Shown piece after piece: positions 1 through 8,798 of a DNA stretch of 64,000 nucleotides. The DNA comes from Pannonibacter phragmitetus DSM 14782. GTDB taxonomy: Bacteria; Pseudomonadota; Alphaproteobacteria; Rhizobiales; Stappiaceae. The position numbers and the translations under genes are program-made. Within the stretch, counting starts at the first letter, position 1, and every line of letters begins with the position of its first letter. The notes under the pieces were generated by a model that saw only the letters and a list, made by a program, of their open reading frames with translations, did not search any database and had not been told where the DNA came from. The DNA is taken from assembly GCF_000382365.1 (NCBI RefSeq), contig NZ_KB908222.1:62001-126000 (forward strand). The letters run 5' to 3'.

Positions 1-358
1 GAAGGCCGGCGTCTCGCTGAACCCGGCAACGCCCGAAAGCGTCATCGAATATGTGCTCGACCGGCTGGATCTGGTGCTGGTGATGAGCGTCAACCCCGGC
101 TTTGGCGGACAGAGGTTCATTCCTGCCGTGGTGGACAAGATCGCCCGGATCAAGGCCATGATCGGCAACCGCCCGATCGATATCGAGGTGGATGGCGGCG
201 TCACCCCGCAAACCGCGCCTCTGGTGACGGCGGCCGGTGCCAATGTGCTGGTGGCCGGTTCCGCCGTGTTCAAGGGCGGCACGCCCGAGACGGCCTCCCA
301 TTATGCCGCGCAGATCGAGGCCATCCGCAGCGCGGGCAATGCGGCAGCCAAGGCATGA
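1..358 (+). CDS. rpe: Ribulose-phosphate 3-epimerase, C-terminal part (5' end outside window)
   Basis: This is the C-terminal half of ribulose-phosphate 3-epimerase, the TIM-barrel enzyme that interconverts ribulose-5-phosphate and xylulose-5-phosphate. The reading frame is open from base 2, before the first internal ATG, so the gene starts outside the window. The diagnostic stretch [11 protein letters not shown] is present, followed by DIEVDGGV, which carries the second catalytic aspartate of the family, and by AGSAVFKG near the phosphate-binding end. The TGA stop overlaps the ATG of the next gene in an ATGA, so the two are probably translationally coupled. An rpe-gph pair is common in proteobacteria. 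Confidence 0.93.
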   Translation, partial: KAGVSLNPATPESVIEYVLDRLDLVLVMSVNPGFGGQRFIPAVVDKIARIKAMIGNRPIDIEVDGGVTPQTAPLVTAAGANVLVAGSAVFKGGTPETASHYAAQIEAIRSAGNAAAKA

Positions 359-1014
359 AGGCGGTCATTTTCGATCTGGACGGCACGCTGGTCGACAGCG
401 TGCAGGCCATCGCCGACATCGGCAATGCGTTGATGAGCGAACTGGATCTCGCCCCCCTCTCCGTCACGGAAGCGCGCAGCTACATCGGCAATGGCGCGGC
501 GCGCTTCGTCGAGCGGGCGCTGGCGGCACGCGGCATCAGCGGTGATGCCGGCCTGCTGGCCGAGCGGGTGGAGCGCTTCGAAGAGCTTTATGCGCAGGCC
601 CCCGGCAGCGCCAACCCGCCCTTCCCCGGCGTGGAAGCGGCCCTGCACGCCCTGAAAGCACGCGGCATCCGTCTTGGGCTTTGCACCAACAAGCCCGGCG
701 CGCCAACGCACAATCTGGTCGCGGCCCTCGGCTGGAGCGACTTTTTCGACGTGGTGGTGACGGGTGACACCCTGAACACCCGCAAGCCGGATCCGGCCCC
801 GCTCGCCTATGCGGCCAAGGTGCTGGCCCTCTCGCCGGAAGATCCGGGCTTTGCCTATGTGGGCGACAGCGAAGTGGATGCGGAAACCGCCGTGGCAGCC
901 AAGGCGCGCTTCTTCCTCTTCACCGAAGGCTACCGCAAGAGCCCGGTGACGGCCCTGCCGCATGAAGCCGCCTTCAGCGACTTCGCAGACCTGGAAGCTC
1001 TGCTGAACGGGTGA
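355..1014 (+). CDS. gph: Phosphoglycolate phosphatase, HAD family
   Basis: This 219-residue HAD hydrolase probably dephosphorylates 2-phosphoglycolate made by DNA repair or Rubisco oxygenation. Motif I is [10 protein letters not shown], with the nucleophile at Asp7 and the acid/base residue at Asp9. Motif II is LCTNKPG, and motif IV is [12 protein letters not shown] near residue 170. A helical cap domain lies between motifs I and II. Length fits Gph (about 220-250). It overlaps rpe by four bases and ends directly against the convergent reductase gene, with no room for a separate terminator. A related HAD substrate cannot be excluded, but the rpe neighbour favours Gph. Confidence 0.88.
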   Translation: MKAVIFDLDGTLVDSVQAIADIGNALMSELDLAPLSVTEARSYIGNGAARFVERALAARGISGDAGLLAERVERFEELYAQAPGSANPPFPGVEAALHALKARGIRLGLCTNKPGAPTHNLVAALGWSDFFDVVVTGDTLNTRKPDPAPLAYAAKVLALSPEDPGFAYVGDSEVDAETAVAAKARFFLFTEGYRKSPVTALPHEAAFSDFADLEALLNG

Positions 1015-1959
1015 TCAGTAGCCCCGCTGGCGGTCCACTGCCGGCGGGATCTCGCCGCGCTCGAAATAGGCCGAAAGATTGGCCGCCACGATCCGGGCGG
1101 CCGTCGCCGGTGTTGTTGGCGCGCTGATGTGGGGCAGCACGGTGACCGACGGATGGCTCCAGCAGGGATTGTCCGCCGGAAGCGGCTCCTGCGCAAACAC
1201 ATCCAGCACCGCATGGGACACCTGTCCCTCGTCAAGAGCGGCCAGCAGCGCCGGCTGGTCGACAATCGGTCCCCGGCCAAAATTGATAAGCCCGGCGCCG
1301 CGCGGCAGCATGGCAAGACGAGCCGTGTTGAGCAGGCCGCGCGTATCCGGCGTCAGCGGCAGCAAGACAACAACGATATCCGAGCGCGACAGCACCCGCT
1401 GCAGCCCCTCCTCACCGCTGAAACACTCCGCCCCCTCCACTTTGGCAGGCGTGCGGCTCCAGCCGCTGACCGGAAACCCATTGGCCAGCAGGCGCCGCGC
1501 CGCAGCCTTGCCGAGGTTCCCCAGCCCGAGGATGCCGATATGCCGGTCAGCCGCAAGGCGTGGCAGGGCTTCGGCCCAGATCTTCTCGCGCTGCTGCGTC
1601 AGATAGAGCGGGATATCCCGGTGGAGATAGAGTGAGAAGGCCAGCACCGCCTCCGCCATGGTTTCCGCCAGCTGCGGATCGGTCATGCGGACAATGGCAA
1701 AATCCGTGCCGATCAGCTCGCCCAGCAGCCGCTCCACCCCGGCCCACAGGCTCTGCACCCAGACAAGACCCGGCAGTTCATGCAGATGCGCCGGATCCGG
1801 ATTGGCGACAATGGCCACGCGCGCCGACAGGCGCTCTGCGGCGTCCATCGTGGCCAGTGGCCGCACATCGATCTGCGGCATCAGCGTTTCAAACTGCACC
1901 ATCCATTCCGCACGTTCCTCGGCAGAGATCCGGGCGATGAAGGGAACGACGGGTTTCAT
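1015..1959 (-). CDS. ghrA: Glyoxylate/hydroxypyruvate reductase A-like D-2-hydroxyacid dehydrogenase
   Basis: This 314-residue protein is an NAD(P)H-dependent D-2-hydroxyacid dehydrogenase of the GhrA type, which reduces glyoxylate to glycolate and hydroxypyruvate to glycerate. The Rossmann motif GILGLGNLGKAA lies near residue 142. The three catalytic positions of the family can be seen as Arg in NFGRGP, Glu in DVFAQEPLP and His in LPHISAP. The short N-terminal substrate domain and overall length match GhrA rather than SerA. It is convergent with gph. Because gph acts on glycolate phosphate, a shared role in two-carbon metabolism is plausible but inferred. Confidence 0.85.
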   Translation of the reverse strand: MKPVVPFIARISAEERAEWMVQFETLMPQIDVRPLATMDAAERLSARVAIVANPDPAHLHELPGLVWVQSLWAGVERLLGELIGTDFAIVRMTDPQLAETMAEAVLAFSLYLHRDIPLYLTQQREKIWAEALPRLAADRHIGILGLGNLGKAAARRLLANGFPVSGWSRTPAKVEGAECFSGEEGLQRVLSRSDIVVVLLPLTPDTRGLLNTARLAMLPRGAGLINFGRGPIVDQPALLAALDEGQVSHAVLDVFAQEPLPADNPCWSHPSVTVLPHISAPTTPATAARIVAANLSAYFERGEIPPAVDRQRGY

Positions 1960-2050
1960 GACGGTGGCACCTTGCGCTTTCAGATTTGCGCCGGATCATG
2001 CCTTGCCACAATGCTGCCGCAAAGTGGAAAGTGCCCGCCGGCTGCAAAAA

Positions 2051-4159
2051 TCAGCTGGCCAACCGCCCTGCTCCGGGCATTTCCGTCCTGCCATCAGTGT
2101 CACCGGCGGCCGCGCCCGGAGACGCCGCGCGCAATTGCTCCCGCAGCATGAGCGTCTGCACGGAAGACAGCGGCATTGGCCGCCCGAAGAGGAACCCCTG
2201 CACCGCCGGGCATCCGGCATCGCGCAGATAGGTAAACTCTTCTTCGTTCTCGACGCCTTCGGCCAGCACCGGGATGTTCATGCTCTCGGCAATCAGCAGG
2301 GCGGCGCGCACAATGGCGGCAGCCCTGGGCCGGTTGGCCACATCGGTGATGAAGCTGCGGTCGATCTTGATCTTGTCGAACGGGAAATGCTGCAGCAGCG
2401 CCAGCGAGGAATAGCCCGTACCGAAATCATCCATGGCGATGGAAACACCCAGCGCCTTGAGCCGGGTTATGGTCGCCAGGGCCCGGGCGTGATCGGCGAT
2501 CAGGCCGCTTTCGGTCAGCTCGATCTCGAGACGCTCCGGAGCAAGCCCCGTCTCCCGCAGCACTTCATCCACCAGAGCCGGCAGATCGATGCGCGTCAGC
2601 TGATAGGCTGCGACATTGACCGCAACCTTGTAGCCACCCGGCCAGGCCGCCGCATCGGCACAGGCACGGCGCAGGACATATTCGCCGATCTCCGCAATCA
2701 GTCCCGTGCGCTCTGCAACCGGGATGAAATCGCCCGGAGACACCATGCCAAGGGTGGGGTGGTGCCAGCGCACCAGCGCCTCGAAGCCGACGAGGGACCG
2801 GGTGCTGGTGCAGTTCTGGGGCTGGTAATAAAGCTCCAGCTGGTTGCCCGAAGCCGCACTCCGCAGATCAATGGCCAGCCGGGCCTGGTGGCGCACATCG
2901 TCATCAAGACCGGCCTGATAGCGACGGACTTCCCCGCTGCCACCGCGCCGGGCCTCCTGCGCGGCAAGGGCCGCCCTTGTGATCAGCGCCGGGGCATCCA
3001 GCCCGTCATCAGGAAAAACCGCATAGCCAACAGCGCTGCGCAGGGTCAGTTTTCCGGCCGGTGTCATGTGCGGCCCGGCCACCAGCTTCTGCAGCCGGGC
3101 TGCAGCGGCGGTGGTCTCATGCCGGCCAAACACCCCTGTCTTGATGAACAGAAACTGCGCACCCGGCAAGCGGGCGGTGTATTCGTCAGCCAGCAGGGCA
3201 TCATTGAGATGCAAGCCGGCTTCCCGCAGCACAGCATCTCCGGTGATCTCGCCATGCGCTGCGTTGATCATGGCAAATTCTTCCAGATCTATGGCGTAGA
3301 CCGCCACCTTGTCGTTGCTCCGCAGGGCACTGACCAGAAGCTCGGCGAGCTTGCTTTCCGCCCAGATCTTGTTCGGCAAACCGGTCAGAGCATCAAACTG
3401 GGTCAGCTGCTGATAGCGCTCCGTTGCCTCCTGCAAGGAGAAACGGTCGATGGTGTAGGACGAGCCAACCGTGACCAGCAGGACGGTGGTCACGCCGATC
3501 ACCGTCGCCAGCATGTATTCATCCGGCATGGCCTGGGGCGGAATATCAATGCCTGCCAGCGGTATGATCGTCATCGCATCCATGCCGGTGAAGTGCATGG
3601 AGACGATCGCCAGAACCATCGCCACCATCGCCCAGGACCGGCAGAAGCGGGTCACCGGCCGGGAGGCACGGTTGAAGGCAAGGCCACCGAACAGGGCACC
3701 GAGCAGCACGGATGCCAGCACGTAGGATGGCTCCCAGGTGATGATGCCCGGCACAAGAAATGCGGCCATGCCGGTGTAATGCATGATCGCGATGCCAAGG
3801 CCAAACAGCACGCCGCCCAGCTCGATCGTCAGCCCCGCCGGGGAGCGCAGAGAGACGCTGAAGGCAAAGCAGATGCAGAGGAACAAGACCGCAAAGCTGG
3901 CTGCCGTCAATCCGGGTGCAAATGAGCGGTCGAACGGGACGAGATAGCCCAGCATGGCCGCAAAATGAGTGGTCCAGATCGTACAGGTCGCAACGAGCGC
4001 ACCAAGGAACAGCCAGAGCCACCGGCGCGAGCCGTCACTTCTGCGCATGCGCGTGTAAATGCGCATCGACAGGAAAGACCCGAAAACACAGACGATTGCG
4101 GCAAGCGCGACATAGCGCAGGTCGTGTTCGACCGCGATACAGGACAAGACGTTCAGCAT
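2051..4159 (-). CDS. MHYT-GGDEF(degenerate)-EAL membrane protein, likely c-di-GMP phosphodiesterase
   Basis: The start at 4159 was chosen because AAGGGG lies about eight bases upstream and the MHYT domain begins there; this gives 702 residues. The N-terminal 240 residues are an MHYT sensor with about seven membrane helices and repeated MHYTGMAA and MHFTGMDA motifs, a family thought to bind metal and sense O2, CO or NO. The middle domain resembles GGDEF (LTGLPNK is kept), but the active-site loop reads PGAQF, so cyclase activity is unlikely. The C-terminal EAL domain is intact: FEALVRW, NVAAYQL, IELTESGLI, MDDFGTGYSSL and LAEGVENEEE. It is therefore probably a phosphodiesterase that lowers c-di-GMP. 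It stands alone, divergent from the betaine operon. Confidence 0.88.
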   Translation of the reverse strand: MLNVLSCIAVEHDLRYVALAAIVCVFGSFLSMRIYTRMRRSDGSRRWLWLFLGALVATCTIWTTHFAAMLGYLVPFDRSFAPGLTAASFAVLFLCICFAFSVSLRSPAGLTIELGGVLFGLGIAIMHYTGMAAFLVPGIITWEPSYVLASVLLGALFGGLAFNRASRPVTRFCRSWAMVAMVLAIVSMHFTGMDAMTIIPLAGIDIPPQAMPDEYMLATVIGVTTVLLVTVGSSYTIDRFSLQEATERYQQLTQFDALTGLPNKIWAESKLAELLVSALRSNDKVAVYAIDLEEFAMINAAHGEITGDAVLREAGLHLNDALLADEYTARLPGAQFLFIKTGVFGRHETTAAAARLQKLVAGPHMTPAGKLTLRSAVGYAVFPDDGLDAPALITRAALAAQEARRGGSGEVRRYQAGLDDDVRHQARLAIDLRSAASGNQLELYYQPQNCTSTRSLVGFEALVRWHHPTLGMVSPGDFIPVAERTGLIAEIGEYVLRRACADAAAWPGGYKVAVNVAAYQLTRIDLPALVDEVLRETGLAPERLEIELTESGLIADHARALATITRLKALGVSIAMDDFGTGYSSLALLQHFPFDKIKIDRSFITDVANRPRAAAIVRAALLIAESMNIPVLAEGVENEEEFTYLRDAGCPAVQGFLFGRPMPLSSVQTLMLREQLRAASPGAAAGDTDGRTEMPGAGRLAS

Positions 4160-4554
4160 GCATTGCACCCCTTCACAGGGGAAAATACGTACCAGCCGCG
4201 TAAAGTCTCCTAACGTAGCGGGAATTCCGCTTTTAGCGTCACCAATTCCTTGATCCGGACAACCGGATATTGAAACAGCCCCCGAAAGCTCACCGGCTGA
4301 TTGCTCCTCCGGAAAGCCAATCCAAGCGGCGCATGGGCGGGACGAAACTCTCGGATCGGAATAAAATTCCACAAATCATAAAAATTACACCACGATAAAG
4401 AAACAAAAACTTCACAGCTCAAACAGATCGTCATCCAATAGTATACATAGAAAATAAAAAGGCAAAATATTCCATTTCAAATCAAAAATGTCATTAAGAG
4501 AAATCACGATCAGCACAACCCTGACAGCCAACTCCAGAAAAGAGAAATTTTAAA

Positions 4555-4574
4555 TATGTCAAAACCTTGACATA
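4555..4574. promoter_or_regulatory. Perfect palindrome overlapping a -35 box; candidate operator
   Basis: The 8-base arms TATGTCAA and TTGACATA are separated by AACC. The right arm contains the -35 hexamer of the candidate promoter at 4567-4594, a position where a bound repressor would block RNA polymerase. The cognate regulator is not identifiable from the window. Confidence 0.55.
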
Positions 4575-4594
4575 AATATCCTGCAGACTATGTT
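4567..4594 (+). promoter_or_regulatory. Candidate sigma-70 promoter of the betaine ABC operon
   Basis: TTGACA at 4567-4572 and TATGTT at 4589-4594 are spaced by 16 bases, about 170 bases upstream of the binding-protein start. The -35 is a perfect consensus match; the -10 is moderate. Confidence 0.5.
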
Positions 4595-4764
4595 GAGCAT
4601 CATCACCCTGAATGCAGGGACGATATTACAAAGTGCCGGCGATTTTCAATCGCGGGAGGACCTTCTCCGTCCGGCATTACATTTTGCCACCACGTGATCC
4701 TGGATCGTGCTGGCTTTCGCTCCGCAGGCTTTGCCAGCGGATGACGACCAACAGGAGACTGACA

Positions 4765-5760
4765 ATGACAAAGACACTTCTGCTGACGGGCGCCGCCCTG
4801 ATTGGCCTTGGCATGTCCGGCGCTTCGGCTGCCGAAGAATGCGGGCGGGTGACGCTGGCCGAAATGAACTGGCCCTCAGCGGGTGCCATTGCCCATATCG
4901 ACAAGATCATTCTCGAGGAAGGCTTCGGCTGCGAGGTGGAACTGGTGATTGGCGACACGGTGCCGACCTTCACCTCCATGACCGAGAAGGCCGAGCCGGA
5001 CATGGCTCCCGAGTTGTGGGTGAACACCATCCAGGATCCGCTCGACAAGGCCGTTGCAGAAGACAAGCTGATCATCGGCAGCGAGGTCCTGTCGGAAGGC
5101 GGCGTGGAGGGCTTCTGGGTCCCCACCTTTCTCGCTGAAGAACATGGCCTGAAGACGCTGGCCGGCGCGCTGGCAAAGCCGGAGCTGTTCCCCGGTGCTG
5201 AAGACCGCAGCAAGGGCGCCTTCTTCAACTGCCCCTCGGGCTGGGCCTGCCAGACCCTGACCACCAATCTGTTTGCAGCCTTCGATGTGGAAAGCAAAGG
5301 CTTCGAGCTGGTCGACACCGGTTCGGCAGCCGGGCTCGATGGCTCCATCTCCCGTGCCTTTTCCCGCAATGAAGGCTGGCTCGGCTACTACTGGGCGCCG
5401 ACGCCCATCCTTGGCAAATACGAGATGACCCGGCTTGAACTGGGCGTCGAGCATGATGCGGCCGAATGGGAGCGCTGCACCGCCGTCTCCGGCTGCCTCG
5501 ACCCCAAGCCCAACGACTGGGACAAGTCGCCGGTCTACACCGTCGTGACCAAGGAATTCGCGGAGAAGGCGGGCGTTGCCATGGAGTACGTCAAGGGCCG
5601 CTCCTGGGACAACGCAACCGCTGGCGAAGTGCTGGCCTGGATGACGGACAATCAGGCCTCCAATGAGGATGGCGCCTTCTGGTTCCTCGAGAACAAGCCG
5701 GAAGTCTGGGAGGCCTGGGTCTCCCCGGAAGTGGCGGAAAAGGTGAAAGCCGCCCTCTGA
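4765..5760 (+). CDS. Glycine betaine/proline-type ABC transporter substrate-binding protein
   Basis: The start at 4765 has AGGAG seven bases upstream and begins a typical signal peptide, MTKTLLLTGAALIGLGMSGASAAEE; mature protein about 310 residues. It is a periplasmic OpuAC/ProX-family binding protein for quaternary amines. Family features include an N-terminal ligand lobe with VTLAEMNWPSAGAI and several Trp and Tyr residues (LGYYWAPTP, FWFLENKPEVWEAWV) of the sort that form aromatic cation-pi boxes. Two Cys pairs (NCPSGWACQ and ERCTAVSGC) may form disulfides. It is the first gene of a three-gene operon, followed by permease and ATPase. The exact ligand (glycine betaine, choline, proline betaine) cannot be told from sequence. 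Confidence 0.85.
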   Translation: MTKTLLLTGAALIGLGMSGASAAEECGRVTLAEMNWPSAGAIAHIDKIILEEGFGCEVELVIGDTVPTFTSMTEKAEPDMAPELWVNTIQDPLDKAVAEDKLIIGSEVLSEGGVEGFWVPTFLAEEHGLKTLAGALAKPELFPGAEDRSKGAFFNCPSGWACQTLTTNLFAAFDVESKGFELVDTGSAAGLDGSISRAFSRNEGWLGYYWAPTPILGKYEMTRLELGVEHDAAEWERCTAVSGCLDPKPNDWDKSPVYTVVTKEFAEKAGVAMEYVKGRSWDNATAGEVLAWMTDNQASNEDGAFWFLENKPEVWEAWVSPEVAEKVKAAL

Positions 5761-5902
5761 GCCGGTGAATGACAGGCGGCCGGACGCGCTTGGCAGCACA
5801 GCCTGCAGAGTGCGTCCGGACGCCCCCTTCCGGCTTGCGCTTTTCATCCTCAGGCGCCCGCCTCCACGCAAAGCAGAGGGCAGGCGCAAAAAGGACACTT
5901 CA

Positions 5903-6787
5903 ATGGATCTTTTCGACTTTCCCTCGCTCAGCCGCGGCACGTTGCGTGCCCTGCGGCAAACGATCGATGCGGGGTTTCTTGAGTTCACCCGCGCCTATGG
6001 CGACGCGCTGTCCCGGGCCTTCGAACCGCTGCGCCTGCTGCTGAACGGTATCGAGAACCTGCTGCTCAACTCCCCCTGGCCGCTGGTTCTGGCCGGGATC
6101 CTCGCCATTGTCTTCCTCATCAGCCGCAGCTGGCGCATCACGGCAGGCAGTCTCGTGGCACTTGTGCTGATCGGCGTGCTCGGCATGTGGGATGACACCA
6201 TGCGCACCATTGCGATGGTGGCAGTGTGTACCCTCACAGCGGTCGTGCTCGGCATTCCCATCGGCATCGCCATGGCCCGGTCCGACAGGCTGCAGGCCAC
6301 GATCAATCCGGTGCTCGACCTGATGCAGACCATGCCGGTCTTCGTCTACCTGATCCCGGTGGTGATGATCTTCGGTCTCGGCAAGGTGCCGGGCGTCATT
6401 GCCGTGGTCATCTATGCCATTCCGCCGATGATCCGCCTCACCAACCTCGGCATCCGCCTGGTCAGCGCCGATGTGCTGGAAGCTGCCGATGCCTTTGGCT
6501 CCTCCTCCTGGCAGAAGCTGAAAGACGTGCAGCTGCCGCTGGCGCTGCCCACCATCATGGCCGGCATCAACCAGTGCATCATGATGTCCCTGTCCATGGT
6601 TGTCGTCGCCTCCATGATCGGCGTGCGCGGCCTTGGCCAGCCGGTGCTTCAGGCGATCAACAACCAGTTCTTCACCATGGGCATTCTCAACGGCCTCGCC
6701 ATTGTCGCCATCGCCATCATCTTCGACCGGTCCACCCAGGCCTATGGCAAGCGCATGCAGAAACACACGGAGGCCTCCCATGGCTGA
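5903..6787 (+). CDS. Glycine betaine/proline-type ABC transporter permease
   Basis: The start at 5903 is preceded by AAGGA with eight-base spacing; the longer frame back to 5765 lacks a good site. The 294-residue inner-membrane protein belongs to the ProW/OpuAB permease family. It has a soluble N-terminal segment, then about six hydrophobic helices, and the EAA-type loop EAADAFGSSSWQKLKDVQLPLALP near residue 195 that docks the ATPase. A 140-base gap separates it from the binding protein. Its last eight bases overlap the ATPase gene. Confidence 0.9.
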   Translation: MDLFDFPSLSRGTLRALRQTIDAGFLEFTRAYGDALSRAFEPLRLLLNGIENLLLNSPWPLVLAGILAIVFLISRSWRITAGSLVALVLIGVLGMWDDTMRTIAMVAVCTLTAVVLGIPIGIAMARSDRLQATINPVLDLMQTMPVFVYLIPVVMIFGLGKVPGVIAVVIYAIPPMIRLTNLGIRLVSADVLEAADAFGSSSWQKLKDVQLPLALPTIMAGINQCIMMSLSMVVVASMIGVRGLGQPVLQAINNQFFTMGILNGLAIVAIAIIFDRSTQAYGKRMQKHTEASHG

Positions 6788-7856
6788 TCATCTGACCCAC
6801 ACCCCCTCCCCCACCGACGATCCGGACGAGGAGACAAGCGTTGCCGGCATCGAGCTGCGCGGCCTCTACAAGGTCTTCGGCCCCAATCCTGCAAGCGTCA
6901 TGGGTCTCGTTCGGGAGGGCATCTCCAAGACGGAGCTGAACGACAGGCACAACCACATCCTCGGCCTCAAGGATATCAACCTCACCATGCCTGCCGGGCG
7001 CATTCAGGTGGTGATGGGGCTGTCGGGTTCCGGCAAGTCCACCCTGATCCGCCACATCAACCGGCTGATCGAGCCGACGGCAGGCGAAGTGCTGTTCGAG
7101 GGGCAGGATGTGTGCTCCATGTCCGCCCAGGAATTGCGCAACTTCCGCCGCCACAAGACGGCGATGGTGTTCCAGAAATTCGCTCTCCTGCCGCACCGCA
7201 CAGTGCTGCGCAACGCCATCTATGGCCTTGAAATTCAGGGCATTCCCGAGCGGGAAGCCAAGGAGCGCGCTGCCAAGTGGCTGACCCGCGTCGGGCTGGA
7301 GGGCTATGAGGATTATTATCCCAACCAGCTTTCCGGCGGCATGCAGCAGCGCGTCGGCCTCGCCCGGGCTCTGGCCAATGACGCGGGCATCCTCTTGATG
7401 GACGAGGCCTATTCGGCCCTCGACCCGCTGATCCGCATGGATATGCAGAAGGTGCTGCTGGACCTGCAGCAGGAGCTGAAGAAGACCATCGTCTTCATCA
7501 CCCACGATCTGGACGAGGCGCTGCGCCTCGGCGACCGCATCGCCATCCTGCGCGATGGCGAGATCGTGCAGGATGGCACGGGCCAAGAGATCGTGCTGCG
7601 CCCGGCGGACAGCTACATCGCCGATTTCGTGCGCGAGGTGAACCGGGGCCGGGTGCTGAAGGTCAACACCATCATGCGCAAGGGCGAGTTGGCCGAAACG
7701 GATCTGACGATCCCCAGCGGCAGCCTGCTGGAAGATGCCGCAAGACTGTTCTCGCAGACGAGCGAAACGGCCGCCATCGTGACGCGCGCCGATGGGCGGA
7801 AGCTTGGCACCATCCAGCTGCATGACATGATCGCAGCCATGGTGTCACCGGGCTGA
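6780..7856 (+). CDS. Glycine betaine/proline-type ABC transporter ATP-binding protein
   Basis: This is the cytoplasmic ATPase (358 residues) of the betaine-type importer. GGAGG sits seven bases before the ATG at 6780, which overlaps the permease stop region. Walker A is GLSGSGKST near residue 80, the signature is LSGGMQQRVGLARAL, and Walker B is ILLMDEAYSALDP, followed by a switch His in FITHDLDEAL. The insertion between the N terminus and Walker A (VMGLVREGISKTELNDRHN) is typical of ProV/OpuAA. The C-terminal 70 residues resemble a single reduced CBS-like unit, which in OpuA senses ionic strength; here it is shorter than a CBS pair, so osmotic gating is uncertain. Confidence 0.9.
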   Translation: MADHLTHTPSPTDDPDEETSVAGIELRGLYKVFGPNPASVMGLVREGISKTELNDRHNHILGLKDINLTMPAGRIQVVMGLSGSGKSTLIRHINRLIEPTAGEVLFEGQDVCSMSAQELRNFRRHKTAMVFQKFALLPHRTVLRNAIYGLEIQGIPEREAKERAAKWLTRVGLEGYEDYYPNQLSGGMQQRVGLARALANDAGILLMDEAYSALDPLIRMDMQKVLLDLQQELKKTIVFITHDLDEALRLGDRIAILRDGEIVQDGTGQEIVLRPADSYIADFVREVNRGRVLKVNTIMRKGELAETDLTIPSGSLLEDAARLFSQTSETAAIVTRADGRKLGTIQLHDMIAAMVSPG

Positions 7857-7865
7857 GGCACGCAT

Positions 7866-8798
7866 TCAACCCCGTGAAAGCCCCTTGCGGTGGCGGCCGG
7901 AAACGGCGGCCACCGCAAGGAAAAGGCCGGAGACGGTGGCAATCATTCCCGCCGCGCTGACCGAATTGTTCGCCCCCAGCCACAGCGGGCCGTAGCCCGC
8001 CAGCACATAACCGGTGATGGCCGCCAGTGCCGCAATCAAAAGACTGAGCCCCACCTGAGCAGCGAGCCGGTTCGTCATCAGCCGCGCCGTTGCGGGCGGG
8101 CAGATGAACATGGCGATGACGATGATCGAGCCCACCGCATCAAAGGCCGCCACCGCCGCCACTGCGGACAAGGTGACCAGAGCGAGGCTGAGCAGCGTCA
8201 CCGGCAGCCCGCGTGCGGCGGCATAGCCTTCGTCGAAGGTCATCAGCACCAGCGGCCGCCAGAACAGGCCCATCAGCAGGAAGACAGCCACGGCGACGCC
8301 CGCCATGCGCGGGAGTTCCGGCGGCAGCCCGGCCAGCGCCTGCGGATCCGTGAGCGAGCCCCAGCCGTCCGCATCCAGCCAGATCAGGCTTTCCAGATTG
8401 CCATAGAGCGCGTGCTCCACATCCAGATGCACCGTGCTGGTGTTGCTCTGCTCCAGCAGCAGCACACCGGCGGCAAAAAGCGTGGTGAAGACCACGCCCA
8501 TCGCCGCGCCCGGCTCCATCCGTGCGTAGCGGCGCAGCAGTTCGATCAGCACCACGGCCACAAGCGCCGCGCTGCCCGCCCCCAGCATCATCGGCCATGT
8601 GGAAATCTGCCCGGTGATCAGAAAGGCCACGACGATGCCCGGCAGCACCACATGCGAAATTGCATCGCCGATCATCGCTTCGCGCCGCAGGATGAGGAAA
8701 TTGCCCGGCAGGGCACAGGCCAGCGCGGCCAGCGTGCCGATGAGCAACGGCGTCAGGCTGAATTGCACGAACTCCGCACCGAACATCTCAGACCCCAT
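7866..8798 (-). CDS. Metal ABC transporter permease (ABC-3 family), second permease
   Basis: This 310-residue inner-membrane permease is of the ABC-3 (ZnuB/TroCD/SitCD) family that carries Mn2+, Zn2+ or Fe2+. Family motifs are the N-terminal ALPGNFLILRREAMIGDAIS and VVLPG, with about eight to nine hydrophobic helices. GGGGAG lies eight bases before the ATG. It overlaps the first permease gene by 11 bases and is the last gene of the operon. The transported metal is inferred from the Mur-like box upstream of the operon and is not proven. Confidence 0.88.
   Translation of the reverse strand: MGSEMFGAEFVQFSLTPLLIGTLAALACALPGNFLILRREAMIGDAISHVVLPGIVVAFLITGQISTWPMMLGAGSAALVAVVLIELLRRYARMEPGAAMGVVFTTLFAAGVLLLEQSNTSTVHLDVEHALYGNLESLIWLDADGWGSLTDPQALAGLPPELPRMAGVAVAVFLLMGLFWRPLVLMTFDEGYAAARGLPVTLLSLALVTLSAVAAVAAFDAVGSIIVIAMFICPPATARLMTNRLAAQVGLSLLIAALAAITGYVLAGYGPLWLGANNSVSAAGMIATVSGLFLAVAAVSGRHRKGLSRG

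Larger units (their letters stand above)
4160..4764. other. AT-rich intergenic region upstream of the betaine ABC operon
   Basis: No convincing gene is seen here. The stretch from about 4370 to 4600 is clearly richer in A and T than its surroundings. It holds the candidate promoter and palindrome at 4555-4594, described separately, then a leader of about 170 bases before the binding-protein gene. An open frame can be extended back to 4612, but it lacks a ribosome binding site, and the signal peptide begins only at 4765. Confidence 0.6.

Noticed and set aside
1658-3925. Long plus-strand open frame antisense to the EAL protein and reductase
   Set aside because: The composition is Arg/Gln/His-rich, with no domain recognised, and it covers parts of two well-supported genes.
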